Positions 31,067-40,362 of a stretch of 64,000 nucleotides of DNA are shown here, one piece after another. Where the stretch lies: positions 682,001 to 746,000 of the forward strand of contig OY760938.1 in the NCBI GenBank assembly GCA_963664255.1, written 5' to 3'. Under the pieces are notes generated by a model that had not been told where the DNA came from, did not search any database, and saw nothing but the letters and a program-made list of their open reading frames with translations. This DNA is from G963663775 sp963664255. GTDB taxonomy: Bacteria; Bacillota; Clostridia; Oscillospirales; Butyricicoccaceae. How positions within the stretch are numbered: position 1 is the first letter of the stretch; every line of letters starts with the position of its first letter. Both the position numbers and the translations under genes were made by a program.

Positions 31067-33196
31067 ATGAAGTACAATAAAACTATGGCATCCCTTTTGA
31101 TTGCCACCTTGACCCTTTCCGCACTTGCAGGCTGCGGTACAGCAACCAGCGCAGCCGCAATCACCACCACTACGACTACCCAAGCCGTTGCAAGCACCAC
31201 AGTGCAAAACAGTGCCGCTGCTTTGAGCGGCAACTATGATACTGAGGACACCGATGCCACTTGGAGCACCTCGGATTCCACCAGCATCACCCTAGACACC
31301 ACAACCACCATCTCTGGAGATGGCGCAGAAATCCTCGGCAGCGATATTGTGATTTCCGCAGCAGGCACGTATGTGTTGAGTGGCACACTGGCGGATGGCC
31401 AAATCATCGTGCAGGCAGCGGATGCCGACTTGGTGCGCATTGTGCTCAATGGTGCAGATATAACCTGTTCAGACAGTGCCCCGATTTTCGTCGAATCCGC
31501 AGATAAAGTCGTGCTGATTCTGGCGGATGGTACGGAAAACACCGTATCCGATGGCACTTCTTACACCTTAGCAGACGGCGAGGATGAACCCGATGCCGCT
31601 ATCTTCAGCAAAAGTGATTTGACCATCACTGGCAGCGGTTCTTTGACCGTCAACGGCAATTATGACAAAGGCATTTGTGCCAAGGACGATTTGGTCATCA
31701 CCGACGGTACACTGACCGTCAACGCGGTTGGTGTCGGCATCCGCGGCAAGGATTCCGTATCCATCAGCGATGGCACCTTCTATATCACTTCGGGTGAAGA
31801 CGGTATCCAGAGCAGCAACGATGAAGACACCGAAAAGGGTTGGATTGCCCTAGACGGCGGTGATTTCACCATTGATGCTGGCAACGATGGCATTCAGGCA
31901 GAAACCCTGCTGGCAGTCAACGCAGGCACCTATGACATCACCACTGGCGGCGGCAGTGCAAACGGCGCGACTCATCAGGAGATGGGCGGCGGTATGCAGA
32001 TGCAGCGCCCCACCACAACCGATGGTAGCACTACAACAACACAGGACAGCACTACAACAAACGGCACAATGCCCATCCCCCCCAGCGATGGCACAATGAT
32101 GCCGCATGGCGGCGGACGCGGCGGCAGACCCGGCATGGATACCGCAACCAGTGACACGGCTTCTACCACATCCACCAAAGCCGTTCCCACCGCAGCCACT
32201 TCAGATGCTGAAACCACTGCAACCGATGACAGCACTTCAGACAGCTACAAAGCTCTAAAATCCGGCAGTGACCTTGCTGTCAACGGCGGTACCTTCACCA
32301 TCGATTCTGCTGATGATTCCCTGCATGCCAGCGGCAATCTCTTGATTGCAGACGGCACGCTAACCCTTGCCAGCGGTGACGATGGCGCCCACGCAGACAG
32401 CACCTTGGTGATTAGTGGCGGCGAAATCAACATCACCACCAGCTATGAAGGCTTGGAAGGCTCTTCTCTGGAAATTAACGGCGGCGAAACCCATTTGACC
32501 GCATCGGATGACGGCGTAAATGCCGCAGGCGGCAGCGATGGCGCTACCGGCACGGATTCCTTCAACGAAAGCGGCTATGATTTAATCATTAACGGCGGCA
32601 CACTGGTGGTCGATGCCGCTGGTGACGGTCTGGATGCAAACGGCAGCATCACCATGAACGGCGGTACCGTATTGGTGGATGGCCCGACCAACAGCGGCAA
32701 CGGCGCGCTGGATTACAACGGAAGCTGCACCATGAACGGCGGCACTTTGATTGCCGCAGGCAGCTCTGGCATGGCACAGTCCACCAGCAGTGACTCCGCG
32801 CAAGCAAGCTTGAGTGTCGTTTACACCGAACAGCAGGCGGCTGACACCCTCTTTACGGTTACCGATGCCGACGGCAATGTGATTTTAAGCTATCAGCCGA
32901 GCAAGAATTATCAGTTTATTCTCGTTTCCACCCCTGACATGGTGCAGGGTGAAACCTACACCATCAGCAGCGGCGGCACCAATAGCGTGACGGCAACCGA
33001 TGGGCTGTCGGTAGGCGGCACCGTGAGCGACAGCACCACCTTGACTGATGTCACCTTAAGCGACATGGTCACCCGCATCTCGGACGATGGCTCTGCAGTC
33101 AGCGGCGGCGTTGAAGGTGGTATGGGCGGCGGTATGCGCGGCGGCAATCGCCCCAATACTGCCACCAGTGCCACCACCCAAGACAGCACAACGTAA
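31067..33196 (+). CDS. DUF4353 carbohydrate-binding-type lipoprotein
   Basis: A 709-residue exported protein. The signal peptide ends in a lipobox (LSALAGC, Cys at about residue 23). The body is a parallel-beta-helix-like chain of repeated units such as GSGSLTVNGNYDKGI, ADGTLTLASGDDGAH and INGGTLVVDAAGDGLDANG, the DUF4353 pattern. A low-complexity Thr/Gly/Pro/Met insert lies at about residues 305-390 and a Gly-rich tail at the end. AAAGGAGAT precedes the ATG. As the last gene of the operon it would be the surface product of the VTC/DUF4956 pair. Its ligand is unknown. Confidence 0.85.
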   Translation: MKYNKTMASLLIATLTLSALAGCGTATSAAAITTTTTTQAVASTTVQNSAAALSGNYDTEDTDATWSTSDSTSITLDTTTTISGDGAEILGSDIVISAAGTYVLSGTLADGQIIVQAADADLVRIVLNGADITCSDSAPIFVESADKVVLILADGTENTVSDGTSYTLADGEDEPDAAIFSKSDLTITGSGSLTVNGNYDKGICAKDDLVITDGTLTVNAVGVGIRGKDSVSISDGTFYITSGEDGIQSSNDEDTEKGWIALDGGDFTIDAGNDGIQAETLLAVNAGTYDITTGGGSANGATHQEMGGGMQMQRPTTTDGSTTTTQDSTTTNGTMPIPPSDGTMMPHGGGRGGRPGMDTATSDTASTTSTKAVPTAATSDAETTATDDSTSDSYKALKSGSDLAVNGGTFTIDSADDSLHASGNLLIADGTLTLASGDDGAHADSTLVISGGEINITTSYEGLEGSSLEINGGETHLTASDDGVNAAGGSDGATGTDSFNESGYDLIINGGTLVVDAAGDGLDANGSITMNGGTVLVDGPTNSGNGALDYNGSCTMNGGTLIAAGSSGMAQSTSSDSAQASLSVVYTEQQAADTLFTVTDADGNVILSYQPSKNYQFILVSTPDMVQGETYTISSGGTNSVTATDGLSVGGTVSDSTTLTDVTLSDMVTRISDDGSAVSGGVEGGMGGGMRGGNRPNTATSATTQDSTT

Positions 33197-33218
33197 CACA
33201 GCATCCCCGCATGATAAG

Positions 33219-33257
33219 AACCGCCTTCATTCTCCCTGAGTGAAGGTGGTTTTTTTA
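33219..33257 (+). terminator. Terminator of the VTC-DUF4956-DUF4353 operon
   Basis: AACCGCCTTCA pairs with TGAAGGTGGTT (one G-U), followed by TTTTT. Confidence 0.88.
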
Positions 33258-33333
33258 CGCAAAGGCTTTTCGGACAGTCTGTTGTATGATATACTACTGC
33301 AATAATAGGAATCATAACAAGGGAGGATTATTC

Positions 33334-34155
33334 ATGGCATCCACAACCACAGGGCAGGCATCCCACTGCCTCAATACCGTCTTTCGTAAATCTCTGCGTA
33401 TGCGCTGCATCGAAGCCATTCGCACCTATCAGCTGTTGCAGGCAGGCGACCGCATTGCAGTTTGTGTGTCTGGCGGGAAGGATTCCATGCTGCTTGCTAC
33501 CCTGCTGCGCGAATTGCAGCTGCATGGCGATATTCCGTTTTCCATCGAATGTATCGCTATGGACCCTGGATACAGTGCAGAAAACCGCAGACGGCTAGAG
33601 GAAAATGCCGCACAGCTTGATTTACCCCTGCATATCTTTGAAACCGATGTCTTTCGTGTTGCTGAAAAACACGGCAAAAACCCCTGCTTTCTGTGCGCCA
33701 AAATGCGGCGTGGCTGGCTTTACAGCAAAGCACAGGCACTTGGATGTCAAAAAATCGCCCTAGGGCATCATTATGATGATGTGGTGGAAACCATTCTCAT
33801 GGCAATGGTCTATGGCGGACAAATCCAAACCATGCTGCCGCGTTTGTACAGCGACCATTTCCCAGGCATGGAGCTGATTCGTCCTCTCTATCTGGTGCGC
33901 GAAACCGACATTATCGATTGGGTGAATTATAATCAGCTTTCCTTTTTGGACTGCGCCTGTGCCGTCACCCAAAAACGGCAGGAAAGCAAGCGTGCCGAAG
34001 TCAAACGCATCATTGCACAGCTTTGTGATGACAACCCGCAAATTAAGCAAAACATTATGAACAGCGTCAAAAATATCAATGTGCATCAGGTGCTTGGTTA
34101 TCGAAAAGACGGCATCTCACACAGCTTTTTGGAACAGTTTACACCGGAAAATTGA
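33334..34155 (+). CDS. TtcA-like PP-loop ATPase (second copy)
   Basis: A 273-residue protein, clearly related to the one at 2241-2978. The PP-loop SGGKDS is at 46-51, CxxC at C118/C121 (NPCFLCAKMRRG), HHYDD at about 145, and C207 and C209 lie where the third cluster ligand is expected. It probably thiolates or otherwise modifies a tRNA base. GGGAGGA precedes the ATG at 33334. One of the two copies may be the C32-thiolating TtcA and the other a specialised relative; the sequence does not decide which. Confidence 0.8.
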   Translation: MASTTTGQASHCLNTVFRKSLRMRCIEAIRTYQLLQAGDRIAVCVSGGKDSMLLATLLRELQLHGDIPFSIECIAMDPGYSAENRRRLEENAAQLDLPLHIFETDVFRVAEKHGKNPCFLCAKMRRGWLYSKAQALGCQKIALGHHYDDVVETILMAMVYGGQIQTMLPRLYSDHFPGMELIRPLYLVRETDIIDWVNYNQLSFLDCACAVTQKRQESKRAEVKRIIAQLCDDNPQIKQNIMNSVKNINVHQVLGYRKDGISHSFLEQFTPEN

Positions 34156-34279
34156 GCCGAATTCTACATCAGCCATTGCAAAGCCCATACGGACTGTGCT
34201 ACAATGGCAGAAGTCTTTCGGGCGCATCTCTGCGACCAAATGAAGCAACGTTTTATAGTAGTAGAAGGAGTTACGAATC

Positions 34280-34903
34280 ATGCTTGCAGTGCAGCACACC
34301 GCTGTCATGAATCTGGAAAACGCCATGCGAGGGGCACGCAACCCCTTGAACAGCTGGAACAGGTCTGACAGTGCTTACGATGAAAACGGCAACTATATCT
34401 TAGGTGAAAATGACTTAGACCTTGCCCAACGACTGTGTCGTGCCGGCAGTGACCACCGAAAATTCATCCGCCAAATTATGGTTTCTGTCGATATTACCGC
34501 CCCGCTTTATTGGTGGAAAGAATACGATACTTACAAGGTCGGCACGGTTGCCAATTCAACCAGCACCATGCACAAAATCCACAGCAAACCGTTTGAACTG
34601 GCAGACTTTAGCTGTGACCAGCTTTCGGAATCCGCTATCGTACAGTTGCAGTCGCTCGTCGCATTTTTGGAGCATACGCGTCTGCGTTTTGTGGAAACAA
34701 AAGACAAGCAATATTGGTATGACCTCATCCAGCTGCTTCCCAGCAGCTATAACCAAATGCGCACCTGCACGCTCAACTATGAAACCCTGCGCAACATCTA
34801 CCACGCACGCAAAACGCATAAGCTTGCCGAATGGCACGTGCTCTGCACATGGATTGAATCCCTGCCCTATGCCAAGGAACTGATTGTGCAGGCGGATGCC
34901 TAA
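34280..34903 (+). CDS. Conserved unknown protein, possibly ThyX-like fold
   Basis: A 207-residue soluble protein with a central stretch DHRKFIRQIMVSVDITAPLYWWKEYDTYKVG followed by NSTSTMHKI. Similar wording occurs in phage and clostridial proteins I remember as distantly ThyX-like (flavin-dependent thymidylate synthase), but the true ThyX signature RHRxxSxNExSxR is absent, so enzymatic activity is doubtful. AGAAGGAG precedes the ATG. It is followed seven bases later by tcdA and probably cotranscribed. Confidence 0.55.
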   Translation: MLAVQHTAVMNLENAMRGARNPLNSWNRSDSAYDENGNYILGENDLDLAQRLCRAGSDHRKFIRQIMVSVDITAPLYWWKEYDTYKVGTVANSTSTMHKIHSKPFELADFSCDQLSESAIVQLQSLVAFLEHTRLRFVETKDKQYWYDLIQLLPSSYNQMRTCTLNYETLRNIYHARKTHKLAEWHVLCTWIESLPYAKELIVQADA

Positions 34904-34909
34904 GAGTGT

Positions 34910-35656
34910 ATGATGATGGAATTTACAAGAACTGAGATGCTGCTCGGCGCGGAAGGTATGCAGCGCCTGTCCCACGCCCGCGTTGCGGTGTTTGGCATCG
35001 GTGGAGTTGGCGGCCATACGGTCGATGCCCTTGCGCGCAGCGGCATTGGTGCATTGGATTTGTTTGATGATGACCGCGTTGCAGAAAGCAACATCAACCG
35101 TCAGCTTATTGCCCTGCATTCTACCATCGGACAGCACAAAGTAGATGCCATGCAGGCACGGATTCACGACATTAACCCCCATTGCATTGTGCGAGCACAC
35201 CGTTGCTTTTTCATGCCTGAAACCGCTGACCAGTTTGATTTTACGCAATATGATTATGTGATCGACGCCATTGACACCGTCACGGCAAAAATTGAACTGG
35301 TGATGCGCTGTCAAGCCGCCTCCACACCCATCATCTGTGCTATGGGTGCTGGCAACAAGCTCGACCCCACCGCATTTCAAGTGGCTGATATTTATCAAAC
35401 ACAAGGCTGCCCGCTGGCACGTGTCATGCGCCGCGAACTCAAAAAACGCGGTATCAAGCGGCTGAAAGTGGTATATTCCCAAGAGGAAGCACGTACTCCA
35501 CAGGGCACGCCGCAAGAAACCATGCCACAAACGCCGGCGCGCAGTGGAGCACCCAAGCGCTCCACCCCTGGCAGCACAGCATTTGTTCCCTCCGTTGCAG
35601 GGCTGATTCTTGCCAGTGTTGTAGTACGGGATTTGAGTGAAGTGGATAAAAAATAA
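34910..35656 (+). CDS. tcdA: tRNA threonylcarbamoyladenosine dehydratase
   Basis: A 248-residue E1-like protein. The nucleotide-binding motif GIGGVGGHTVDALARSGIG, DDRVAESNINRQ and YVIDAIDTVTAK identify TcdA (CsdL/YgdL), which cyclises t6A37 in ANN-decoding tRNAs to the hydantoin form using ATP. A proline/threonine-rich insert (about residues 195-222) is longer than in E. coli. Three ATGs in a row open the frame; the first at 34910 is kept, though the ribosome-binding site is weak. Expression may depend on coupling with the upstream gene. Confidence 0.9.
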   Translation: MMMEFTRTEMLLGAEGMQRLSHARVAVFGIGGVGGHTVDALARSGIGALDLFDDDRVAESNINRQLIALHSTIGQHKVDAMQARIHDINPHCIVRAHRCFFMPETADQFDFTQYDYVIDAIDTVTAKIELVMRCQAASTPIICAMGAGNKLDPTAFQVADIYQTQGCPLARVMRRELKKRGIKRLKVVYSQEEARTPQGTPQETMPQTPARSGAPKRSTPGSTAFVPSVAGLILASVVVRDLSEVDKK

Positions 35657-35666
35657 CGAAATGCCA

Positions 35667-35699
35667 TAAAAAAACCGCCTTCATTGGCGGTTTTTTTAT
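35667..35699. terminator. Bidirectional terminator between tcdA and MFS genes
   Basis: AAAAAACCGCC and GGCGGTTTTTTT around TTCATT, between convergent genes. Confidence 0.9.
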
Positions 35700-35700
35700 C

Positions 35701-36963
35701 TCATAAGTGACTGCGACGATATTTTCCCCATTTTCTCACGCCAAGCGCTGTTACTGCGCAAGCAGCAAGAGCAAAGCCCAGCCATGCCAAAATGGCGGCA
35801 TTCCAGCCATAATACTCCGAAATTTTACCGATACCATAGGAGGAAATCGCACTGCCCGCATAGCACGCGCAGTTGAGCACACCTGTGACACTGGAGCTTT
35901 TGCCGATTGCACCAAAATGCATGGGCATAAAGCTGATATACATGGAATTCGAGCCAACCATTGCGGTGCTTGCACAAGTCAGCAGCACCAAGGACAGCAG
36001 CGCATTTGATGTGCCCGCCGGAATCAGCAGTGCCAGAAATCCAATGCACACCAAATAAAACCCAACTGCGCCGCGCATTTCATTTTTTATCACGTTTTGT
36101 GCCAGATATTTTGTTAAAATAACACCACCCATATTCACCGTCGGTAACAAAATGGCAAGCAAAATGGATAAGGATGTGGATAATCCAAACCGTTCGGTCA
36201 TCAAAGACGGTACCCACGATTGAATACCATCGCGCAGCAAACCACCGGAAAGTGCACCAAACACCGCACAAATTGCGCCGGAAATCAGCAGTAATTTCAG
36301 CAAATTGCCGCTTTCGCCGCTTTCAACCGCAGACAACTCCACCGTTTCTGTTCCGCCGTGCCTTTCGGTCATACGCAGGCAAAAGCCCATGCCGCGATTC
36401 CACCAGAGTGCTGCAAGAACCATCAACGCGCCTGAAGCCAAAAATACGGCGCGCCAATGTACCCATCGGAGCAGAATGGACGCCAACAAATAGATGCAAA
36501 TGGTTGCCACAGGATAGGCGAACCCAATGTTCGCGCAGGCACGTTTGCGAGAGGAGGGCGGCATAATCTCTGCAAAAATTCGTGAAATTGGTGACCAGAT
36601 AAAGGATTGAAATGCACCATTAAGCACCCACAACACCAGCATCATGTGCAAATCATCGGCGAGTCCCATGGTAAGATTGATGCACGCAGAGCCAAATGTC
36701 CCCACAAACACCATGCACCGCGGGCTGGTGCGGTCGCCCAAAAATCCGCTGAAGACCTGACAAATGCCATAGGAGGCAAACAATGCGGTGCCCACCAAAC
36801 CAGCGGAACTTTTGGTAAATCCTTCTCGTACAATCAACTCTGCCATAACAGCCGAATAACTCAGCCGTCCTAACAATGCGACAATATAGGTCACAGTGCA
36901 CAGCATAAATAAATAGACGGTCAATCGTTCCGGACAGACGCGTCTGCTAACAACGGTGGTCAT
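35701..36963 (-). CDS. MFS transporter, possibly OPA-type organophosphate carrier
   Basis: A 420-residue membrane protein with 12 predicted helices. Loop 2-3 has the MFS motif (GICQVFSGFLGDRTSPR), and the wording NGAFQSFIWSPISRIFAEIMPPSSRKRA and GGLLRDGIQSWVPSLMTERFG resembles the OPA branch (GlpT/UhpT relatives), but the substrate cannot be told. The ATG at 36963 follows GGAAGGGGG; the longer frame has no site. It is monocistronic, with its own terminator shared with tcdA. Confidence 0.8.
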   Translation of the reverse strand: MTTVVSRRVCPERLTVYLFMLCTVTYIVALLGRLSYSAVMAELIVREGFTKSSAGLVGTALFASYGICQVFSGFLGDRTSPRCMVFVGTFGSACINLTMGLADDLHMMLVLWVLNGAFQSFIWSPISRIFAEIMPPSSRKRACANIGFAYPVATICIYLLASILLRWVHWRAVFLASGALMVLAALWWNRGMGFCLRMTERHGGTETVELSAVESGESGNLLKLLLISGAICAVFGALSGGLLRDGIQSWVPSLMTERFGLSTSLSILLAILLPTVNMGGVILTKYLAQNVIKNEMRGAVGFYLVCIGFLALLIPAGTSNALLSLVLLTCASTAMVGSNSMYISFMPMHFGAIGKSSSVTGVLNCACYAGSAISSYGIGKISEYYGWNAAILAWLGFALAACAVTALGVRKWGKYRRSHL

Positions 36964-37069
36964 AGTTTTCCCCCTTCCGTTTTTTTCATTCTGTATATCA
37001 TACCACAAAAACGAAGCTCTGCGTATGAAATCTCCCTATTTTGATAGACAATTATTTTTCATGCACAGG

Positions 37070-37107
37070 AAAAGGGTCTACACGAGCAAACGTATAGACC
37101 CTTTTTT
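37070..37107 (-). terminator. Terminator of ispH-rpsA
   Basis: AAAAGGGTCTA and TAGACCCTTTT around a 14-base loop; A/T runs on both sides. It is 18 bases past the stop of the leftward gene. Confidence 0.85.
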
Positions 37108-37124
37108 TATCGTATTTGCGAAGC

Positions 37125-39068
37125 TTATTCTTCGTCTTCACTCGTTTCTCCAGTGGTAGCTGCACGAACTGACAAAGAAACCTTCTTCTTTTCGTCATTG
37201 ATGTCAATAATCATTGCATCAACTTCCTGTCCAATGGTCAATGCTTCGTCAGGCTTTGCAATGTGATGATCTGCAATCTGAGAAATATGAATCAAGCCGT
37301 CTACACCCGGAATAATTTCCGCAAATGCACCAAACGGCATAAACTTCAAGATTTTAACACCTACAACGTCATCCACTGCATAGTTGGTCTTGAAGATGTT
37401 CCACGGATTGTCCTCTGCACGCTTGTAACCCAGAGAAATCTTCTTGTTGTCCTTGTCCAGTGCAATCACATAGACATTGATTTCGTCACCAACGCTGACT
37501 ACTTCAGACGGGTGCTTGATACGACCCCAAGACAGCTCGGAAATGTGAATCATGCCGTCTACGCCGCCGATGTCCACAAATGCACCATAGGAAGTCAAAG
37601 ACTTCACCGCTCCGGTGAATTCCTGACCTACTTCGATTACTTCCCAAACCTTTTCTGCGGAAGCCTTGCGCTGTTCCTGCATTACGGCACGAATAGAGCC
37701 AACCACGCGCTTACGCTGACGGTTGATTTCAGTGATATAGAAGTTCTGCTTAGTCTTAAGCAGCTGTGTCATCGGCTGATCCTTCGGCACATTGGTCTGG
37801 CTTGCCGGAATAAACACGCGCACACCAAATGCAATCGCAACCACACCACCGCGATTTTCTTCGATAATGGTGCCTTCGACCATCTCGTGCTCGTCCTTTG
37901 CCTTTTCAACCGTTTCCCAGCCCTTCATCTGATCGATGCGCTTTTTGGAAAGGCTGATGGTGCCTTCGCTGTCGTTGACACGAATAACAACCACTTCGAT
38001 TTCATCGCCGGTCTTGTAATGGTCTGCGACATTGTATGCCGGGTCATCCGACAATTCGCTAACAGGGATGTACGCTGCGTGCTTTACACCCAAATCAACC
38101 TGTACTTCAGAATTGGTAATCTGAATAATGGTACCGGTAACCTTTTCTCCTGTATTTATGGTCTTGAAGGATTCCTCCAACATTGCTGCGAAATCCTCGC
38201 CGTTTTCGATTTTGGTTTCTTCACTCATCATGTTACTGACCTCCTTAATTATCCTTGCCGGGGTAGATGCACCCGCCGTAATACCGATGTGCCCGAAAGC
38301 ATCTTGCGCTTTGTATGCCAGCGAAAGCTCTGACGCATCCTCGATCAAAAATACACGCGGGCAGAGGTCTTTGCTGATTTCATAGAGTCGTTTGGTGTTG
38401 GAACTTTTCCGGTCACCAATTACGATCATGGTATCCGATCTTCCGGCAAGCAGACGAGCCTCAGCCTGACGCTCATCTGTCGCATTACATATTGTATCAA
38501 ATATTTTTGGGTTTGTACACTCTTTTTTTAAAAGTTGTATGAATTTCTCCCAAATTCTTCGATTTAATGTGGTTTGGGCAACAATACTAAACGATTCTCC
38601 ACAGTGGAAATTTGCATTTTTATGTGCCTGCACAAACTCCTGCGGTGTTTCAAACACCAAGGATTCACGGCACCACCCTTGGATTCCCAGCACTTCCGGA
38701 TGGTCACGGCTGCCCAGCACGATGATTTTCTGTCCACGCACGCTTTCCGCTTCCACAATTTTATGGATTTTCTGCACAAACGGGCAAGTGGCGTCAAATA
38801 TTTTGCAGCCTTTTTGCTGCAGCTGCTCATACACCGCGCGTGCCACACCATGCGCGCGAATCAAGACCGATGCCCCGTCTGGAATTTCCAAAAGGGTTTC
38901 CGCTGTAATGACCCCTTTGGCAGCCAAGCGGTTGATTTCATGGGTGTTGTGAATAATCGCACCAAATGCGTAGATGCCCTGCTGTTGCTCTGCTTCCTGC
39001 TCTGCCAGCTGCACCGCACGCCGCACGCCAAAGCAAAATCCGGCTGTTTTTGCTACTTCAACGCTCAT
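37125..39068 (-). CDS. ispH: Fused IspH / ribosomal protein S1
   Basis: A 647-residue bifunctional protein known from Clostridia. Residues 1-285 are IspH, the 4Fe-4S enzyme making IPP and DMAPP in the last MEP-pathway step (ligand cysteines in AGFCFGVRRA, DATCPFV and TICNATDERQAEA; HTHEI-type residues NTHE). Residues 300-640 hold four S1 RNA-binding repeats (GEKVTGTIIQI, VEGTIIEENRGGVVA, GQEFTGAVKSLTSYGAFVDIGG, VVGVKILKFMPFGAFAEI), corresponding to rpsA. The start overlaps the plsC stop by four bases. The two halves are joined by a short acidic linker without a stop. Confidence 0.95.
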   Translation of the reverse strand: MSVEVAKTAGFCFGVRRAVQLAEQEAEQQQGIYAFGAIIHNTHEINRLAAKGVITAETLLEIPDGASVLIRAHGVARAVYEQLQQKGCKIFDATCPFVQKIHKIVEAESVRGQKIIVLGSRDHPEVLGIQGWCRESLVFETPQEFVQAHKNANFHCGESFSIVAQTTLNRRIWEKFIQLLKKECTNPKIFDTICNATDERQAEARLLAGRSDTMIVIGDRKSSNTKRLYEISKDLCPRVFLIEDASELSLAYKAQDAFGHIGITAGASTPARIIKEVSNMMSEETKIENGEDFAAMLEESFKTINTGEKVTGTIIQITNSEVQVDLGVKHAAYIPVSELSDDPAYNVADHYKTGDEIEVVVIRVNDSEGTISLSKKRIDQMKGWETVEKAKDEHEMVEGTIIEENRGGVVAIAFGVRVFIPASQTNVPKDQPMTQLLKTKQNFYITEINRQRKRVVGSIRAVMQEQRKASAEKVWEVIEVGQEFTGAVKSLTSYGAFVDIGGVDGMIHISELSWGRIKHPSEVVSVGDEINVYVIALDKDNKKISLGYKRAEDNPWNIFKTNYAVDDVVGVKILKFMPFGAFAEIIPGVDGLIHISQIADHHIAKPDEALTIGQEVDAMIIDINDEKKKVSLSVRAATTGETSEDEE

Positions 39069-39655
39069 TTTTCTACCGTTTCACCCAATGCATAAATGCG
39101 GCTCAAAATGTCCTCTGAAATCGCCTTATAATCTTTACTGCCTTCTTCAGGGCGAAACGGCTTTCCAATGACCACATACACGTGCCCATGCTTCTTTTTA
39201 TCTTCTGTGATGTACATCGGCACGATGGGCGCACGCGTTCTCATCGCCAGCATTGCAGCCCCTTCTTTGGTTTCGCCTTCCTTTGCATCGCGTGTTCCCT
39301 GTGGAAAAATAATCAATTTTCTTCCATCCTTGACCGCCTGCAATGCGGTTTTGATGGCGGTAATGTCGGCTTTGCCACGAGAAACCGGAAATGCGCCAAT
39401 CCAAGTAATCAACCGTCCAAACCAAACATTTCCTTCAAACAGCTCACGCTTTGCCATGATGGCAGTGCTGGTTGTCACGCCCAAACACGCCGTTGCAATC
39501 GGGGGATCTGCCAGAGAGCGATGATTGGGACACACCACGCATCCGCCCTCTGGAATATTTTCTCGTCCGCTGACGTGCAGCTTATAGTATAAGCTAAACC
39601 ATATCAATATCGCCGTTAGCGCAATCGTCTGTATCCAATGATGGTATTTATTCAT
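39065..39655 (-). CDS. plsC: 1-acyl-sn-glycerol-3-phosphate acyltransferase
   Basis: A 196-residue membrane-associated acyltransferase making phosphatidic acid from lysophosphatidic acid. The catalytic NHRSLAD (HxxxxD) is at about 44-50 and FPQGTR, the acceptor-binding motif, at about 117; one N-terminal hydrophobic helix. It lies 14 bases after cmk and overlaps ispH-rpsA by four bases, the cmk-plsC-ispH-rpsA order common in Clostridia. Confidence 0.93.
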   Translation of the reverse strand: MNKYHHWIQTIALTAILIWFSLYYKLHVSGRENIPEGGCVVCPNHRSLADPPIATACLGVTTSTAIMAKRELFEGNVWFGRLITWIGAFPVSRGKADITAIKTALQAVKDGRKLIIFPQGTRDAKEGETKEGAAMLAMRTRAPIVPMYITEDKKKHGHVYVVIGKPFRPEEGSKDYKAISEDILSRIYALGETVEK

Positions 39656-39669
39656 GTTTTCAACCCCTT

Positions 39670-40341
39670 TTACAGTTTTTTTGCAATTTCATCACAAATC
39701 CGTGCAATGCTCTGCTCCAAGTCCAAATCACTGGTATCTACCCGTACGGCATCCTCTGCCGCTTTGAGTGGTGCGGCGGCACGGCTTTCATCCTGCTTGT
39801 CGCGTGCAATCATGTCCTGCAATACTTGGTCATAAGGCACCGACTGCCCCTTTTCCATCAGCTCTCGATGGCGTCGCTCGGCGCGCTTTTCTGCACTTGC
39901 CGTCAGAAAAATTTTCACATCAGCCTGCGGCAGAATTACGGTGCCAATGTCACGCCCGTCCATGATGACACTGCCCTCCTGCGCCATACTACGCTGTAAA
40001 TCCAGTAAGTAAGCGCGCACCTGCGGTATGGCAGACACCTGCGATGCATACTTGGAGATTTCATGCGTACGAATGGCATCCGACACATCCTCTTCCCCCA
40101 GCAGCACACGCTGCTGACCATCTGCATAGCGCAAACGAAGCTGTAGCGTCGGCAGCAATGCACAAACTTGCGCCGCATCATCTCCCGCCACACCATGCCG
40201 CTGTGCCGCAAGCCCGATGCTGCGATACAGCGCGCCAGTATCGACATAAACAAACCCCATTTTCACAGCGATGGCACGCGCAATCGTGCTTTTTCCGGCA
40301 CCTGACGGCCCATCAATCGCCACTGCAATCTGCTTTTCCAT
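39670..40341 (-). CDS. cmk: Cytidylate kinase
   Basis: A 223-residue protein with the P-loop DGPSGAGKST at residues 10-19, the CMP-binding VDTGALYR and the MDGRDIGTVI motif. It phosphorylates CMP and dCMP with ATP. It sits 21 bases after the HI0933-type flavoprotein gene and 14 before plsC on the same strand. Confidence 0.95.
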   Translation of the reverse strand: MEKQIAVAIDGPSGAGKSTIARAIAVKMGFVYVDTGALYRSIGLAAQRHGVAGDDAAQVCALLPTLQLRLRYADGQQRVLLGEEDVSDAIRTHEISKYASQVSAIPQVRAYLLDLQRSMAQEGSVIMDGRDIGTVILPQADVKIFLTASAEKRAERRHRELMEKGQSVPYDQVLQDMIARDKQDESRAAAPLKAAEDAVRVDTSDLDLEQSIARICDEIAKKL

Positions 40342-40362
40342 GGATGATTCTCCTTTTCCATT

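Noticed and set aside
31600..32750. Repeated units that could suggest a repeat array
   Set aside because: They are protein-coding repeats in frame within the DUF4353 gene, with variable spacing; there is no CRISPR array anywhere in the window.
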